Part shown: positions 45,946 through 55,389 of the stretch, one piece after another
Layout: every line of letters begins with the position of its first letter
Numbering within the stretch: position 1 is the stretch's first letter
NCBI RefSeq assembly: GCF_000801335.2
Contig: NZ_JSEH01000021.1
Span: 1-64,000, forward strand
Direction of reading: 5' to 3'
Source of the DNA: Desulfovibrio sp. TomC
GTDB lineage: Bacteria; Desulfobacterota; Desulfovibrionia; Desulfovibrionales; Desulfovibrionaceae
DNA: 64,000 bases
Translations under genes and position numbers: made by a program
Notes under the pieces: generated by a model
What the model saw: the letters and a program-made list of their open reading frames with translations, nothing else
Databases searched by the model: none
What the model was told of the DNA's origin: nothing

Positions 45946-46761
45946 TCAGGTGCAGACCGCGGCGTCCTCGGTGGCCAGGAAAGGTGTTACCCGGCACTGA
46001 AACGAGAAGAAATAGGGGTAGTTGTCTTTGATATGGTCCAGGTAATGGAGCCATTGGACGAGAATCTGGGAGTAGATGCGTTTGACGTCCAGGCGCAGGT
46101 GTTCGATGTCGCAGGCCGGGGCCGTGGCCAGATTGGGCCGGTGGGCCAGTTCTTCCTTCAGGTGGAAGACCGCCTGCAACAGCGAGGTGAAACTCTCGTG
46201 CTCGACAATGTTTGGATTCTCCAACAGACGCACCAGAAATTCCGAATTGGCCGCCAGCAGGCTGTTGAGGGCCGGCAAGTCGATGGCGGCCATATCCACG
46301 TCATAATGGTAATTTTTAAGGAGTACCTCGGCTTTCTTGAAATTCTCTTTGGTCCAGCGCAGGGACACGTCGAGATTTTCCCGCAGCACGCCGATGCCGC
46401 TGTCGGCCCGGATCAGCCGACGCACCAGGGTGGAGCCGATCTGGCTGAAAAACAGCCCGATGATCATGTCGATCTTCTCGGCCCGCACCTGCCGTTCCCG
46501 CCGGCCCAGAAACATTTCCACGGCAGCTGCCAAAATGCCGAAGAAGGTGCCGCCGCCGGACAGGATCAGGCCCATGGCCAGGAGCTTGCCCAGGGGGGTG
46601 ACCGGGTGAATGTCGCCGTAGCCGACGGTGGTGACCGTGACCACGCTGAAATAGAGGGCGTCCAGGGCGGTCAGGCTCTCCACGCGCATAAAGGTCAAGG
46701 TGCCGGCCAGCACCACGCCGAAAAAGATGGCTGCAAAAACGTAGAGGCGGGTGCGTTCCAT
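45946..46761 (-). CDS. Two-TM potassium channel with unassigned cytoplasmic domain
   Basis: 271 residues. Two membrane spans (about 6-25 and 60-85) flank a pore loop with the K+ selectivity filter TTVGYGD (about 44-50). The cytoplasmic part is not a TrkA/RCK domain: it is helical (about 95-255), with basic/acidic segments and CDIEHLRLDVKRIYSQILVQ near the end. Gating ligand unknown. Confidence 0.83.
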   Translation of the reverse strand: MERTRLYVFAAIFFGVVLAGTLTFMRVESLTALDALYFSVVTVTTVGYGDIHPVTPLGKLLAMGLILSGGGTFFGILAAAVEMFLGRRERQVRAEKIDMIIGLFFSQIGSTLVRRLIRADSGIGVLRENLDVSLRWTKENFKKAEVLLKNYHYDVDMAAIDLPALNSLLAANSEFLVRLLENPNIVEHESFTSLLQAVFHLKEELAHRPNLATAPACDIEHLRLDVKRIYSQILVQWLHYLDHIKDNYPYFFSFQCRVTPFLATEDAAVCT

Positions 46762-46894
46762 GAGGCGTTGTCTCCGGGGGACATCATAAAGCGGGAGGAG
46801 TCGCCCCCTCCCGCTGTGTCGTTAAGGTCGGTTTGTGCTTCGGCTGTCCCGGTCCACAGCCGACCGTGTTGTCAGCCCGCGCCAAGAACCCCTT

Positions 46895-46951
46895 ACAAAA
46901 CTTCTCCAATTGCAGGGGTCCGGGGGGATCATCCCCCTGGCCGCCGGAGGC
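46895..46951 (-). repeat. Dispersed 3'-end hairpin element, copy 2
   Basis: On the minus strand GCCTCCGGCGGCC is followed by a hairpin (GGGGGATGATCCCCCC), GGACCCCTGCA, and GGAGAAGTTTTG. It begins 45 nt after the acyl-CoA synthetase stop at 46996 and has the same module order as 32423-32483, including the identical 13-nt lead sequence. Probably a family of 3'-end/terminator elements. Confidence 0.65.
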
Positions 46952-46995
46952 ATCCGCTGCCTTCTCTTCGCATCTCTTCCCTTCTCACGCTTCCC

Positions 46996-48648
46996 CTAGA
47001 TTTCCCGGCTGGCGTCCTTGGCCCGGATCTCGGCCCGCTTGATCTTGCCGCTGATGGTCTTGGGCAGCTCCGACACGAAGTCGATGATGCGCGGGTACTT
47101 GTACGGCGCGGTTTCCTTTTTCACGTGGTCCTGCAGTTCCTTGGCCAGTTCCGGCGAGCCTTCGTAGCCCGGGGCCAGGACCACGGTCGCCTTGACCGCC
47201 TGACCGCGCACCGCGTCGGGCACGCCGGTCACCGCGGCCTCGACCACGGCCTTGTGGGTGATGAGCGCGCTTTCCACCTCAAAGGGTCCGATGCGGTAGC
47301 CGCTGGATTTGATGAGATCATCGGTGCGCCCGAGGAACCAGTAATAGCCGTCCTCGTCCATCCAGGCCTTGTCGCCGGTGTGGTAGTAGCCGTTGACCAT
47401 GGCGTTGGCGGTCTTTTCCGGCTCCAGCAGGTAGCCGACAAACAGGCCGAGGTTTTTGCCCTCTTCCAGACGCAGGCAGATTTCGCCTTCAACGCCCGGC
47501 GGACAGATCTTGCCCTCTTCGTCGAGGATGTCGACGTTCCAACCCGGGGTCGGCCGACCGATGGAGCCGGGTTTGGGCTTCATGCAGGGGAAGGTGGCGA
47601 TCTGCAGGCAGGTCTCGGTCTGCCCATAGCCTTCGTAGATGGAAAGGCCGGTGATTTCCAGCCAGGAACGATAGACGCTGTCGTTTAACAGTTCGCCGGC
47701 CGTGGTGCAGTAGCGCAGGGCCGAAAGGTCGTACTTTTTGAGGTCCTCGCGGATGAGGAAGCGGTAGACCGTGGGCGGGGCGCAAAAGGTCGTGACCTTG
47801 TGGGCGCTGATGATTTCAAGCAGCTCCGACGGCACGAACTTGCCCCGGAAATCCCAGGTAAAGACCGTGGCCCCGGCCATCCACTGGCCGTAGAACTTGC
47901 CCCACACCGCCTTGCCCCAGCCGGTGTCGGCCAGGGTCAGATGGATGTCGCCCGGCTCCAGGTTGTGCCAGTAGACGCCGGTGGTGAGGTGGCCCAGCGG
48001 ATAGCCGTGGCTGTGCTCCACCATCTTGGGCATGCCGGTGGTTCCCGAGGAAAAGAAGATGAGCAGCGGATCATCCCCGCCCGGGGCGTCGCAGGTGCGG
48101 GGGTAATCTTCGGCCGCCGCAGCCCGGATGGCCTCGTAATCGAGCCAGCCGGCCGGCAGTGGGGACGTGCCGACCTGGATGCACACCGTCAGGGTCGGAC
48201 AGGTCGCCCGGGCCGCTTCCACACGGTCCACCACGGAATCCTCGGCCACCAGCCCCTTGATGCCGGCGTAGTTGACCCGGAAATCAATATCGTGGGGGGT
48301 GAGCAGATTGGGCGAGGGCACGGGGATGGCCCCGAGCTTGTGCAGGGCCAGCATGGTCACCCACCACTCCACCCGACGGTAGAGAATGACCATGACCTTG
48401 TCGCCTTTGGCCAGCCCGGCGGCCTTGAAGGCATTGGCCATGCGGGCGGATTCCTGGCTGAAATAGGCCAGATCGAAATCGCGGCGGGTTCCGTCCGGAC
48501 CGATATGGATCATGGCCGGCCGGGTGGGCTCGGCCGCAGCTTCGGCGTCGAGGAAATCGAAGGCAAAATTATAGTTCTCAGGCACGGAGACGGAAAACGT
48601 CTCCACCAGTTCACGGTAGGTCTTGGGTCGCAGTTTGGCGACGGGCAT
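46996..48648 (-). CDS. AMP-forming acyl-CoA synthetase (MACS-like)
   Basis: 550 residues from ATG 48648 (GGAG, 7 nt); the longer frame to 48714 has no ribosome site. AMP-binding motifs: FFSSGTTGMPKMVEHSHGYP (about 178-197), YEGYGQTETCL (about 339-349), YHTGDKAWMDEDGYYWFLGR (about 421-440), and C-terminal GKIKRAEIR with the catalytic Lys. Activates a carboxylic acid to the acyl-CoA. Resembles acetyl/medium-chain synthetases; the exact acid is unknown. Encoded 25 nt after an XRE-cupin regulator gene on the same strand. Confidence 0.9.
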   Translation of the reverse strand: MPVAKLRPKTYRELVETFSVSVPENYNFAFDFLDAEAAAEPTRPAMIHIGPDGTRRDFDLAYFSQESARMANAFKAAGLAKGDKVMVILYRRVEWWVTMLALHKLGAIPVPSPNLLTPHDIDFRVNYAGIKGLVAEDSVVDRVEAARATCPTLTVCIQVGTSPLPAGWLDYEAIRAAAAEDYPRTCDAPGGDDPLLIFFSSGTTGMPKMVEHSHGYPLGHLTTGVYWHNLEPGDIHLTLADTGWGKAVWGKFYGQWMAGATVFTWDFRGKFVPSELLEIISAHKVTTFCAPPTVYRFLIREDLKKYDLSALRYCTTAGELLNDSVYRSWLEITGLSIYEGYGQTETCLQIATFPCMKPKPGSIGRPTPGWNVDILDEEGKICPPGVEGEICLRLEEGKNLGLFVGYLLEPEKTANAMVNGYYHTGDKAWMDEDGYYWFLGRTDDLIKSSGYRIGPFEVESALITHKAVVEAAVTGVPDAVRGQAVKATVVLAPGYEGSPELAKELQDHVKKETAPYKYPRIIDFVSELPKTISGKIKRAEIRAKDASREI

Positions 48649-48673
48649 CGCGGTCTCCAGGGATGGCAAGGGG

Positions 48674-49234
48674 TTAGATGATAACGTCCAGAAACTCGGC
48701 CGGCTCGTTGTCAAGCCCGCGCATGGCGTGGGGGGTGCGCGAGGAAATATACAGGCTGTCGTGGGGCGAAAGCGTCACAACGTCATCGCCCAGGCGCACT
48801 TCCAGCCGGCCGCGCAGCATGTAGATGAATTCCTCGCCCAGGTGCCGGTTAAATTCCAGTTCCGACTCCTGCTTGGGCGGCACCGTGACCAGAAACGGCT
48901 CCATATGGGGCTTATGGAACCGGTAGGCCAGGGCCTGATACTTGTAAGCCTTGCGCCGGTCCACATTAAGACCCTGGCCGTCGCGCACCAGCGAATAGGC
49001 CTGCAGATGGGCGTCGTCGCCGGTTAAAAGCGCCGTCAGGTCGGCCCCGCAGACCTTGGCGACCTCATAGAGGTAGCTGACGGGTATTTCCTTGCTGCCG
49101 GTTTCATAGTCCACGACATCCTGGGGCGATACGCCGGTGGCCTGAGCCACGGCCTCGGCAGTCAGTCCCGTGGCCTCGCGCAGACCGCGAAGGCGCATGG
49201 CGATCTCCTTTACCGGCCCAATCTCCTTGCTCAT
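48674..49234 (-). CDS. XRE-cupin transcriptional regulator
   Basis: 186 residues from ATG 49234 (AGGGGA site). N-terminal helix-turn-helix (about 12-66, LRGLREATGLTAEAVAQATG) and C-terminal cupin_2 (about 105-185, with HLGEEFIYMLRGRLEVRLGD and SSRTPHAMRG). HTH-cupin proteins often control the adjacent catabolic gene with a small-molecule ligand. It directly precedes an acyl-CoA synthetase gene and diverges from a second protein of the same type (49442). Confidence 0.88.
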   Translation of the reverse strand: MSKEIGPVKEIAMRLRGLREATGLTAEAVAQATGVSPQDVVDYETGSKEIPVSYLYEVAKVCGADLTALLTGDDAHLQAYSLVRDGQGLNVDRRKAYKYQALAYRFHKPHMEPFLVTVPPKQESELEFNRHLGEEFIYMLRGRLEVRLGDDVVTLSPHDSLYISSRTPHAMRGLDNEPAEFLDVII

Positions 49235-49441
49235 GGGGTTCCCCTTGCCTCTTGCGTTTAAGTTGCGAAATTGTTTCACCCGTTTTTTCGTATGGAAGGC
49301 TGCCTTGTCAATTTCTTCTTTCCGACCCGGGACGTCGGGAAAAACGGCTGGAATTTCGACCCGTCATATGCTACGCAGGCGCATTCATCGGGGCATGCTT
49401 TTTCTCGCCCCGCCCCACCATATTTTTTCAACGAGGTAGCC

Positions 49442-50020
49442 ATGAGCGTCAAAAAGCTTGGGGATCGCATCCGCACCTATCGGGAACGCCAGGAACTCTC
49501 CCGGGAGGAACTGTCAACTCGCACAGGGCTTACTGTCGAGTTTCTCACCGCCCTCGAAGAAGAGGACGTCACCCCGTCGCTTGGCCCCCTCCTCAAGATC
49601 GCCCTGGCCCTGGGCCAGCGTCTGGGCACTTTCATGGACGATGCCGTGGACAGCGACATCTGCCTGACCTGCCGGGTCGAGCGCGGCGAAGACGATGCCG
49701 TGCTGCGCAAAGCCCGGGGCAAACGGGCCGCGTTTCGCTACCACTCCCTGGGCGCGGCCAAGACCGACCGCCATATGGAGCCGTTTTTCATCGAAATCTA
49801 CCCCGATGACGAGCCCAGTGCGGAAAAACCGCTGTCCTCCCACGAGGGCGAAGAGTTCATCGTGGTCGTCTCCGGCGAACTGGAAGTCATTGTCGGGCCG
49901 GACCACCATGTCCTGGCGGCCGGCGATTCCGTGTATTTCAATTCGGTAGTGCCCCATTACGTGGGCTGCGGCAACGCGCCCAAGACCGACATCTACGCGG
50001 TCCTCTACATCCCGCAATAA
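49442..50020 (+). CDS. XRE-cupin transcriptional regulator (second copy)
   Basis: 192 residues from ATG 49442. HTH at about 6-62 ([20 protein letters not shown]), cupin_2 in the C-terminal half ([28 protein letters not shown]). Same architecture as the divergent gene at 49234 but clearly different in sequence, so an old duplication. Followed after 14 nt by its own AMP-forming synthetase gene. An in-frame ATG at 49271 would lie in the divergent promoter region and has no ribosome site. Confidence 0.88.
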   Translation: MSVKKLGDRIRTYRERQELSREELSTRTGLTVEFLTALEEEDVTPSLGPLLKIALALGQRLGTFMDDAVDSDICLTCRVERGEDDAVLRKARGKRAAFRYHSLGAAKTDRHMEPFFIEIYPDDEPSAEKPLSSHEGEEFIVVVSGELEVIVGPDHHVLAAGDSVYFNSVVPHYVGCGNAPKTDIYAVLYIPQ

Positions 50021-50034
50021 ACAAGGAGCCGCCC

Positions 50035-51690
50035 ATGACCTTCGTGCCTCCCTTGCGCGACCTCACCCTGGGGCAGCTTTTAAACGAGACGGCTTCCAAA
50101 TACCCGGACCAGGACGCCGTGGTCTACGTGGACCGAGACTACCGGCTCACCTGGCAGCAGTTCGACGAACTGACCGACGAACTGGCCAAGGGGCTCATGG
50201 CCCTTGGCATCCAGAAAGGCGAAAAAGTCGGGGTCTGGGCCACCAATGTGCCCTTCTGGGTGGCGCTCATGTTCGCCACGGCCAAGATGGGAGCCATCCT
50301 CTTGACCGTCAACACGGCCTACAAGCGCAACGAACTCAAATATCTGCTCACCAACTCCGAAGCCGACAACCTGTTTATCATCAACGGCTTTCGTGATTCG
50401 GACTATATCGAGATCCTCTACGATCTGGCTCCGGAGCTGCGCACCATGCAGCGCGGGGCGATTCGAAGCGAGACCTTCCCGCACTTAAAGCGCGTCTGCT
50501 TCCTGGGTGTGGAAAAGCATCGCGGCATGTACTCCATTCCGGAGATCATCGGTCTGGCCCGCACCGTCTCGGATGAGCAGTTCAAGGCCCGTCAGGCCAC
50601 GCTTTCCTGCCACGACGTGGTCAACATGCAGTACACCTCGGGAACCACCGGGTTTCCCAAGGGCGTTATGCTGAGTCACCACAACATTTTAAACAACGGC
50701 TACTCCATCGGCCAGCGCCAGCGCTTCACCAGCAAGGACAAACTCCTTATCCACGTGCCGCTGTTTCACTGTTTCGGCTGCGTCCTCGGGGTCATGGCCT
50801 GCCTCAACCATGGCACCACCATGGTCTTTACCGAGGTCTTCGACCCGGTCAAATCCATGATGTCCATTGAGCAGGAGAAATGCACGGCCTGCTACGGCGT
50901 GCCCACCATGTTCATTGCCATGCTGGAGCATCCGCTGTTCCCGAAGTTCGACTTCTCCTCGCTTCGCACCGGCATCATGGCCGGCTCGGTCTGCCCGGTG
51001 CAGACCATGCGGGCCGTGACCGAGAAGATGTACATGAAGCAGATCACCAGCGTGTACGGCCTGACCGAGAGCTCGCCCGGCATGACCCAGTCCGACGTGG
51101 ACGACCCCTACCACTACCGGGTCGAGAGCGTGGGCAAGGCCTTTCCCCATGTCGAGGTCAAGGTGCTTGACCCTGAAACCAACCAGGAAGTGGCCCGCGG
51201 CAAGCAGGGCGAAGTGTGTTGTCGCGGCTACAATGCCATGAAGGGTTATTACAACAACCCCGAAGCCACGGCCAAATGCATCGACGAAAACGGCTGGCTG
51301 CATTCCGGTGATCTGGGCGTCATGGACGAGAACGGTTTCGTGGTCATCACCGGCCGAATCAAGGACATGATCATCCGGGGCGGCGAGAATATCTATCCGC
51401 GCGAGATCGAGGAATTCCTCTACACCATGCCGGGCATTGCCGACGTGCAGGTGGCGGGTGTGGCCAGCCGCAAGTACGGCGAGGAAGTCGGTGCGTTTAT
51501 CATCCTGCGCAAGGATGTGACCATGGCCCCCGAAGATGTGCGCGACTTCTGCCGAGGCCAGATCGCCTGGCACAAGATCCCCAAGTATATTGCCTTTGTC
51601 GATGAATTCCCGCTGACCACCAGCGGCAAGGTGCAAAAGTACAAGTTGCGGGAGCTGGCCGCCAAGCTCTTCCCCGAAGCCATGCGCTAG
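50035..51690 (+). CDS. AMP-forming acyl-CoA synthetase (FadD/acetoacetyl-type)
   Basis: 551 residues. AMP-binding motifs: [20 protein letters not shown] (about 198-217), [10 protein letters not shown] (about 340-349), [20 protein letters not shown] (about 421-440), [20 protein letters not shown] and the C-terminal [13 protein letters not shown] Lys. More like FadD/ medium-long chain ligases than the divergent synthetase at 48648. GGAGCC site before the ATG. Substrate unknown. A strong hairpin follows at 51754-51791. Confidence 0.9.
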   Translation: MTFVPPLRDLTLGQLLNETASKYPDQDAVVYVDRDYRLTWQQFDELTDELAKGLMALGIQKGEKVGVWATNVPFWVALMFATAKMGAILLTVNTAYKRNELKYLLTNSEADNLFIINGFRDSDYIEILYDLAPELRTMQRGAIRSETFPHLKRVCFLGVEKHRGMYSIPEIIGLARTVSDEQFKARQATLSCHDVVNMQYTSGTTGFPKGVMLSHHNILNNGYSIGQRQRFTSKDKLLIHVPLFHCFGCVLGVMACLNHGTTMVFTEVFDPVKSMMSIEQEKCTACYGVPTMFIAMLEHPLFPKFDFSSLRTGIMAGSVCPVQTMRAVTEKMYMKQITSVYGLTESSPGMTQSDVDDPYHYRVESVGKAFPHVEVKVLDPETNQEVARGKQGEVCCRGYNAMKGYYNNPEATAKCIDENGWLHSGDLGVMDENGFVVITGRIKDMIIRGGENIYPREIEEFLYTMPGIADVQVAGVASRKYGEEVGAFIILRKDVTMAPEDVRDFCRGQIAWHKIPKYIAFVDEFPLTTSGKVQKYKLRELAAKLFPEAMR

Positions 51691-52080
51691 GCCGACACCG
51701 ACGGGCACGTGCGTTTTATGCGGCGCAGCCCTCCGTTTGAGCACCCTGAAACTCCGCCCGGGAATGCGACGACGCTCGCACTCCCGGGCGGTTGCCATTT
51801 GCCCACAACGACTTTCGCCCGGGACAGCCGCCCCAGCAGCCACCGGCCCTGGCCGCAACGTCTACAGCAGGGACCGTTGCCGCCCAGGGCAGGAGGCCGG
51901 GGGTGATCCCCCCAGACAAGGCCCGGGACCGCACCCCGGTTGTCTTCTCCCCCCTCCCTGTCGCCAGGCCGCACCCGTCCGACGTTGACCACCGCGCCGG
52001 CCATGGGTCATAAGCCTCGCATGAGTATCGCCAATTGCACCGGGACAGAACCACGGCCTCCCTACAGCCGGAGACAGTCC
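51691..52080. other. Intergenic stretch without a gene
   Basis: No supported CDS. It contains a strong hairpin (51754-51791) and a smaller GGGGG-TGAT-CCCCC hairpin at 51899-51912. Reading frames here, including upstream extensions of the lipoprotein gene, have no ribosome site or family pattern. Confidence 0.6.
51754..51791 (+). terminator. Probable terminator hairpin after the acyl-CoA synthetase gene
   Basis: CCGCCCGGGA and TCCCGGGCGG form a 10-bp stem, extended inside by TGCGA/TCGCA after one mismatch, with a CGACGC loop. It is followed only by GTTGCCATTT, so termination efficiency is uncertain. Confidence 0.55.
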
Positions 52081-53190
52081 ATGCACCCATATGCACGCAT
52101 AGCCTCGGTTCTGGTCCTGCTCCTCCTGACCCTGCCGGGCTGCGCCAAACAGACGGCCACGGCCCCGGGCGGGACCGCCGCCAGTCCGGACGCGGCTGCG
52201 GCTGTGCCCCCCGAGGCCGAAGTCAAGCCAGCCCCTATAAACGGCCTGCCGGCTGCGGTCCCGCCCGTGGTGGCTACCACCCCCGAACCGGCCGCCTCGC
52301 CGATCGTCCCGGTCGTGCCCGAGCAGGCCACCAAGCAGGCGCTTGACCCCAAACTGGCCCGTACCGCCGCCATGACCCCGCCACGCTCCGAACCGGTTGC
52401 TCCGTCGCTGGAAACGCCGAGACCCGAGCCAACGCCGACCAAGTCCCGGCCGAAAACGGCCGTGCCATCCCCAGAAACGCACGAAGCCCCAGCAGCTGCG
52501 GGCAAGAACGCATCGGAATCCGCCCCGTTCTCAAAGGACCAGACAGGCAAAGGGAAAGCCAAAATCGAGGGACCGGCCGTGGCTGTGGTCGGTGACTCCC
52601 TGGCCGTTGGCGTGGGGATGACCATGGAAGCGCGGTTGAAAAAGGCCGGAAGCGCCGGCTGCCGCCCCATGGGCAAGGTTTCCACCGGACTTATTTCCAA
52701 AAAAAAATACGACTGGGACAAGGAACTGGCCGAGCTGCTGGCCAGGGAACCCATCAGCGCCGTGGTGGTGGTCCTTGGCGGCAACGACGCCAACAACGCC
52801 ATTGCCGGCAAGGCCGCCGGCACGCCGGAGTGGAACGCAGGCTACGCCGAGAAGGCTGAACGCTTTGTGCGCATCGCTGCCAATGCCCAGGCAAAGGTCC
52901 TGTGGGTGGGCCTGCCGGCCATGAAAGAGGCGGCCTATTCCAAGCGGGTCGAGGCGGTCAACGCAGCGGCCAAAACGGCCTGCTTCAAGGTGGCCGGCTG
53001 CACTTACATGGAAGCCTCGGACATTTTCACCGACGAGGCCGGCCATTATGTTCAGGCCAAGGCCGTCGACGGCAAGACCGTTTCGCTTCGGGCTGGCGAC
53101 GGGGTGCACATGACCATGACCGGCTACGATCTGCTGTGCCGCCGGGTGCTCGACAAACTCGACCTGACCGGAGGCCGCCCCCGGCAGTAA
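52081..53190 (+). CDS. SGNH/GDSL-hydrolase-like lipoprotein (DUF459 type)
   Basis: 369 residues from ATG 52081 (GGAG site). Lipoprotein signal VLVLLLLTLPGC with the lipobox Cys near residue 20; a long Pro/Ala/Glu/Lys-rich spacer (about 22-165); then an SGNH fold with block I VVGDSLAVG (about 169-177), the GGND motif LGGNDANN (about 233-240), and a C-terminal DGVHMT (Asp/His pair). Such proteins de-acetylate or de-esterify envelope polysaccharides or lipids. Longer upstream frames lack a ribosome site. Confidence 0.8.
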   Translation: MHPYARIASVLVLLLLTLPGCAKQTATAPGGTAASPDAAAAVPPEAEVKPAPINGLPAAVPPVVATTPEPAASPIVPVVPEQATKQALDPKLARTAAMTPPRSEPVAPSLETPRPEPTPTKSRPKTAVPSPETHEAPAAAGKNASESAPFSKDQTGKGKAKIEGPAVAVVGDSLAVGVGMTMEARLKKAGSAGCRPMGKVSTGLISKKKYDWDKELAELLAREPISAVVVVLGGNDANNAIAGKAAGTPEWNAGYAEKAERFVRIAANAQAKVLWVGLPAMKEAAYSKRVEAVNAAAKTACFKVAGCTYMEASDIFTDEAGHYVQAKAVDGKTVSLRAGDGVHMTMTGYDLLCRRVLDKLDLTGGRPRQ

Positions 53191-53204
53191 CGGAGCCACT
53201 GACC

Positions 53205-54062
53205 ATGCGACGACAGATGCCCCAATCCGAGATTTTGCGCGCTTTGGTGGAGGAAACCCGCAGCCATCCGGATGCTCCCCTTCAAGCCGTGACCACGGGC
53301 ACCTGCCTTGTGGCCGCAGCCTCAAGGCAGCTTGGCTTGGCCTCTCTGGCTTCCCATATCCAACCCGGCCTGACGCCGCCGCCAGCATCCTGCCCGGACA
53401 CGGTCCACACCACTGCCTCGCTGCTGCTTGACCCGGCAACGACCAATACCGACGCCGCCTCCCTGGCCATGGCCGCCATCAACTCGCTGCTGCCCGTGCC
53501 GGCTGCGGCCATGACGGGAGCAGGCCAGGATGTGTTGTTGACCTATGGACGAGGCAGGCGTGTGGTCCTGGTGGGCCACTTCCCATTCGTGGAAAAGATG
53601 CGGGAGGCGTTTGACGATTTCCAGGTGTTGGAAAAGCGGCCCCGGCCCGGCGACACGCCGGCGGAAAAAGCCGGCGAGATCCTGCCCCTGGCCGAGGTCG
53701 TGGCCATCACCGGCACGACGCTTCTAAACGGCTCCCTGGCCGGCCTGCTGGCGGCCTGCCGCCCCGACGCCGTGGTCATCATGCTCGGCCCGACCACACC
53801 CTTTGCCGCAAGCCTTTTTGCCTGCGGCGTCGACGTCCTGGCCGGCTGCGGCGTGCCCGATCCGGACGCCGCCCTGGCCGGCATCCGGGCCGGCCATTGT
53901 TTCAAAGGCCTTCAGGGCGTGCGGCAATTAACCTGGGTGCGGCCGGGCCTTGGCGACAGTGCGGCAACGCCGCCCCCGGGATTGCTCCCGAGCTTTCCTG
54001 ACAGGGGCGACGCCCCTCCTGGTCCGCAGTGTCCAGCCTCTACTGCTCTGCCCCGGGCTTGA
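53205..54062 (+). CDS. DUF364/DUF4213 family protein
   Basis: 285 residues from ATG 53205, 14 nt after the lipoprotein stop. It has a small N-terminal domain (about 1-90) and a Rossmann-like DUF364 domain with VVLVGHFPFVEKM (about 122-134), AEVVAITGTTLLNGSLAGLL (about 164-183) and LGPTTPFAASLF. Family members are linked by genome context to metal/cofactor handling, but no reaction is established. Its last 23 bases overlap the 3' end of the convergent nhaA gene. Confidence 0.72.
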   Translation: MRRQMPQSEILRALVEETRSHPDAPLQAVTTGTCLVAAASRQLGLASLASHIQPGLTPPPASCPDTVHTTASLLLDPATTNTDAASLAMAAINSLLPVPAAAMTGAGQDVLLTYGRGRRVVLVGHFPFVEKMREAFDDFQVLEKRPRPGDTPAEKAGEILPLAEVVAITGTTLLNGSLAGLLAACRPDAVVIMLGPTTPFAASLFACGVDVLAGCGVPDPDAALAGIRAGHCFKGLQGVRQLTWVRPGLGDSAATPPPGLLPSFPDRGDAPPGPQCPASTALPRA

Positions 54063-55389
54063 CCCGGCGCAGGACCAGATAGCCAAGCACACCGGCCAGG
54101 GTCGAGGTGGCCAAAATCGCCACCTTGGCCTTGGCCGCCACCGCATCCGCCTCACCAAAGGCCAGTCCGGCGATGAAGATGGACATGGTAAAGCCAATAC
54201 CGGCCAGGATCGATGCGCCGTAGTAATGCACAAGCCGCATTCCCTGCGGCAAGGCGGCCAGCCCCAGCCGGAACATGGCCAAGCAGGCCAGAAAGACGCC
54301 GACCTGTTTGCCCACGAACAGCCCCAGAAAAATCCCCAGCGACACCGGCTCGACCAGCCCCGCCCCGGCCTGCCCGGTCAGCGGGACGCCGGCATTGGCC
54401 AGGGCGAAAAGCGGCATGATGCCGTAGGAAACCCATGGATGCAGGGCCTGCTCGATGCGCGGCAGGGGGGCGCTGGCCCGGCGGCAGGCCTCCTCCAGAC
54501 TGTCCAGGGTGCCCTGCATGGTCTTGTTGGCCAAAAGAACCTGCCCCGGTTCCATGGACGCGGCAAAACCGTCCAGCAGGCGTCTGGCCTTGTGCAAAAA
54601 GGCCTCGGCCGGAATGCGGGTACGGGCCGGGATGGCCATGGCCGCCAGGACGCCGGCCACAGTGGCGTGGACGCCGGATTTGAGAAAGGCCAGCCACAGG
54701 ATGCAGCCAAGGATGGTGTAGACTGCGGGATGGCGCGCGCCAGCGGCGTTAAAGGCCAGCATGGCCACGAACATGGCTCCGCCGACGACCAGGGAGACCA
54801 ATGAGATGTCGCCGGAATAAAAAAGGGCGATGACCAGCACCGCGCCAATGTCGTCCACAATGGCCACCGCCGCCAGAAAGACCTTGAGGCCAACCGGGAC
54901 CCGGTTGCCCAGCAGCGAAAGAATCCCCAGGGCAAAGGCGATGTCCGTGGCCATGGGCACGCCCCAGCCGGCCATGGTCGGCTGCCCCCGGTTGAGGCCG
55001 GCGTAGAGCAGCGCCGGCACGACCATGCCGCCCACCGCCGCCGCTACAGGCAAAACGGCCTGCCCCAGGGAATTGAGCTCCCCGACCAGGACCTCCCGCT
55101 TGATTTCCAGCCCCACCATGAAGAAAAACACGGCCATCAGGCCGTCGTTGATCCAATGGAGCAGGGTCTTGGACAGGACCATGTCGCCAAAGCCCAGGCT
55201 GACCGGCGTCTCCCACAAAGCGAAATAGGACGAGGCCAGGGGCGAGTTGGCCCAGATGAGCGCAATGACCGTGCAGGCGATGAGCATGAGTCCGCCCGAA
55301 GCCTGGATGTGACTGAAACGCCGAAACGGGGCCAGGGCCTGCTCCAGCAACGGAAGAGCCTGTGTTGCGTTGTGCGTCTGATTGTTCAT
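54040..55389 (-). CDS. nhaA: Na+/H+ antiporter NhaA
   Basis: 449 residues from ATG 55389 (TTGGAG, 4-5 nt). Twelve spans; NhaA motifs include the membrane Asp pair AIVDDIGAVLV (helix V), ATDIAFALGILSLL, and GLEIKREVLVGEL near residues 90-105. The enzyme exports Na+ in exchange for protons at the inner membrane. A larger insert than in E. coli NhaA (388 aa) lies in the middle (about 275-330, MEPGQVLLANKTMQGTLDSL), as in other long-form NhaA. It diverges from dus with a 350-nt region holding a structured leader. Confidence 0.93.
   Translation of the reverse strand: MNNQTHNATQALPLLEQALAPFRRFSHIQASGGLMLIACTVIALIWANSPLASSYFALWETPVSLGFGDMVLSKTLLHWINDGLMAVFFFMVGLEIKREVLVGELNSLGQAVLPVAAAVGGMVVPALLYAGLNRGQPTMAGWGVPMATDIAFALGILSLLGNRVPVGLKVFLAAVAIVDDIGAVLVIALFYSGDISLVSLVVGGAMFVAMLAFNAAGARHPAVYTILGCILWLAFLKSGVHATVAGVLAAMAIPARTRIPAEAFLHKARRLLDGFAASMEPGQVLLANKTMQGTLDSLEEACRRASAPLPRIEQALHPWVSYGIMPLFALANAGVPLTGQAGAGLVEPVSLGIFLGLFVGKQVGVFLACLAMFRLGLAALPQGMRLVHYYGASILAGIGFTMSIFIAGLAFGEADAVAAKAKVAILATSTLAGVLGYLVLRRVKPGAEQ

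Noticed and set aside
45067-47688. 873-residue plus-strand frame across the PPIase, K+ channel and synthetase genes
   Set aside because: Antisense to three recognised genes and without family pattern.
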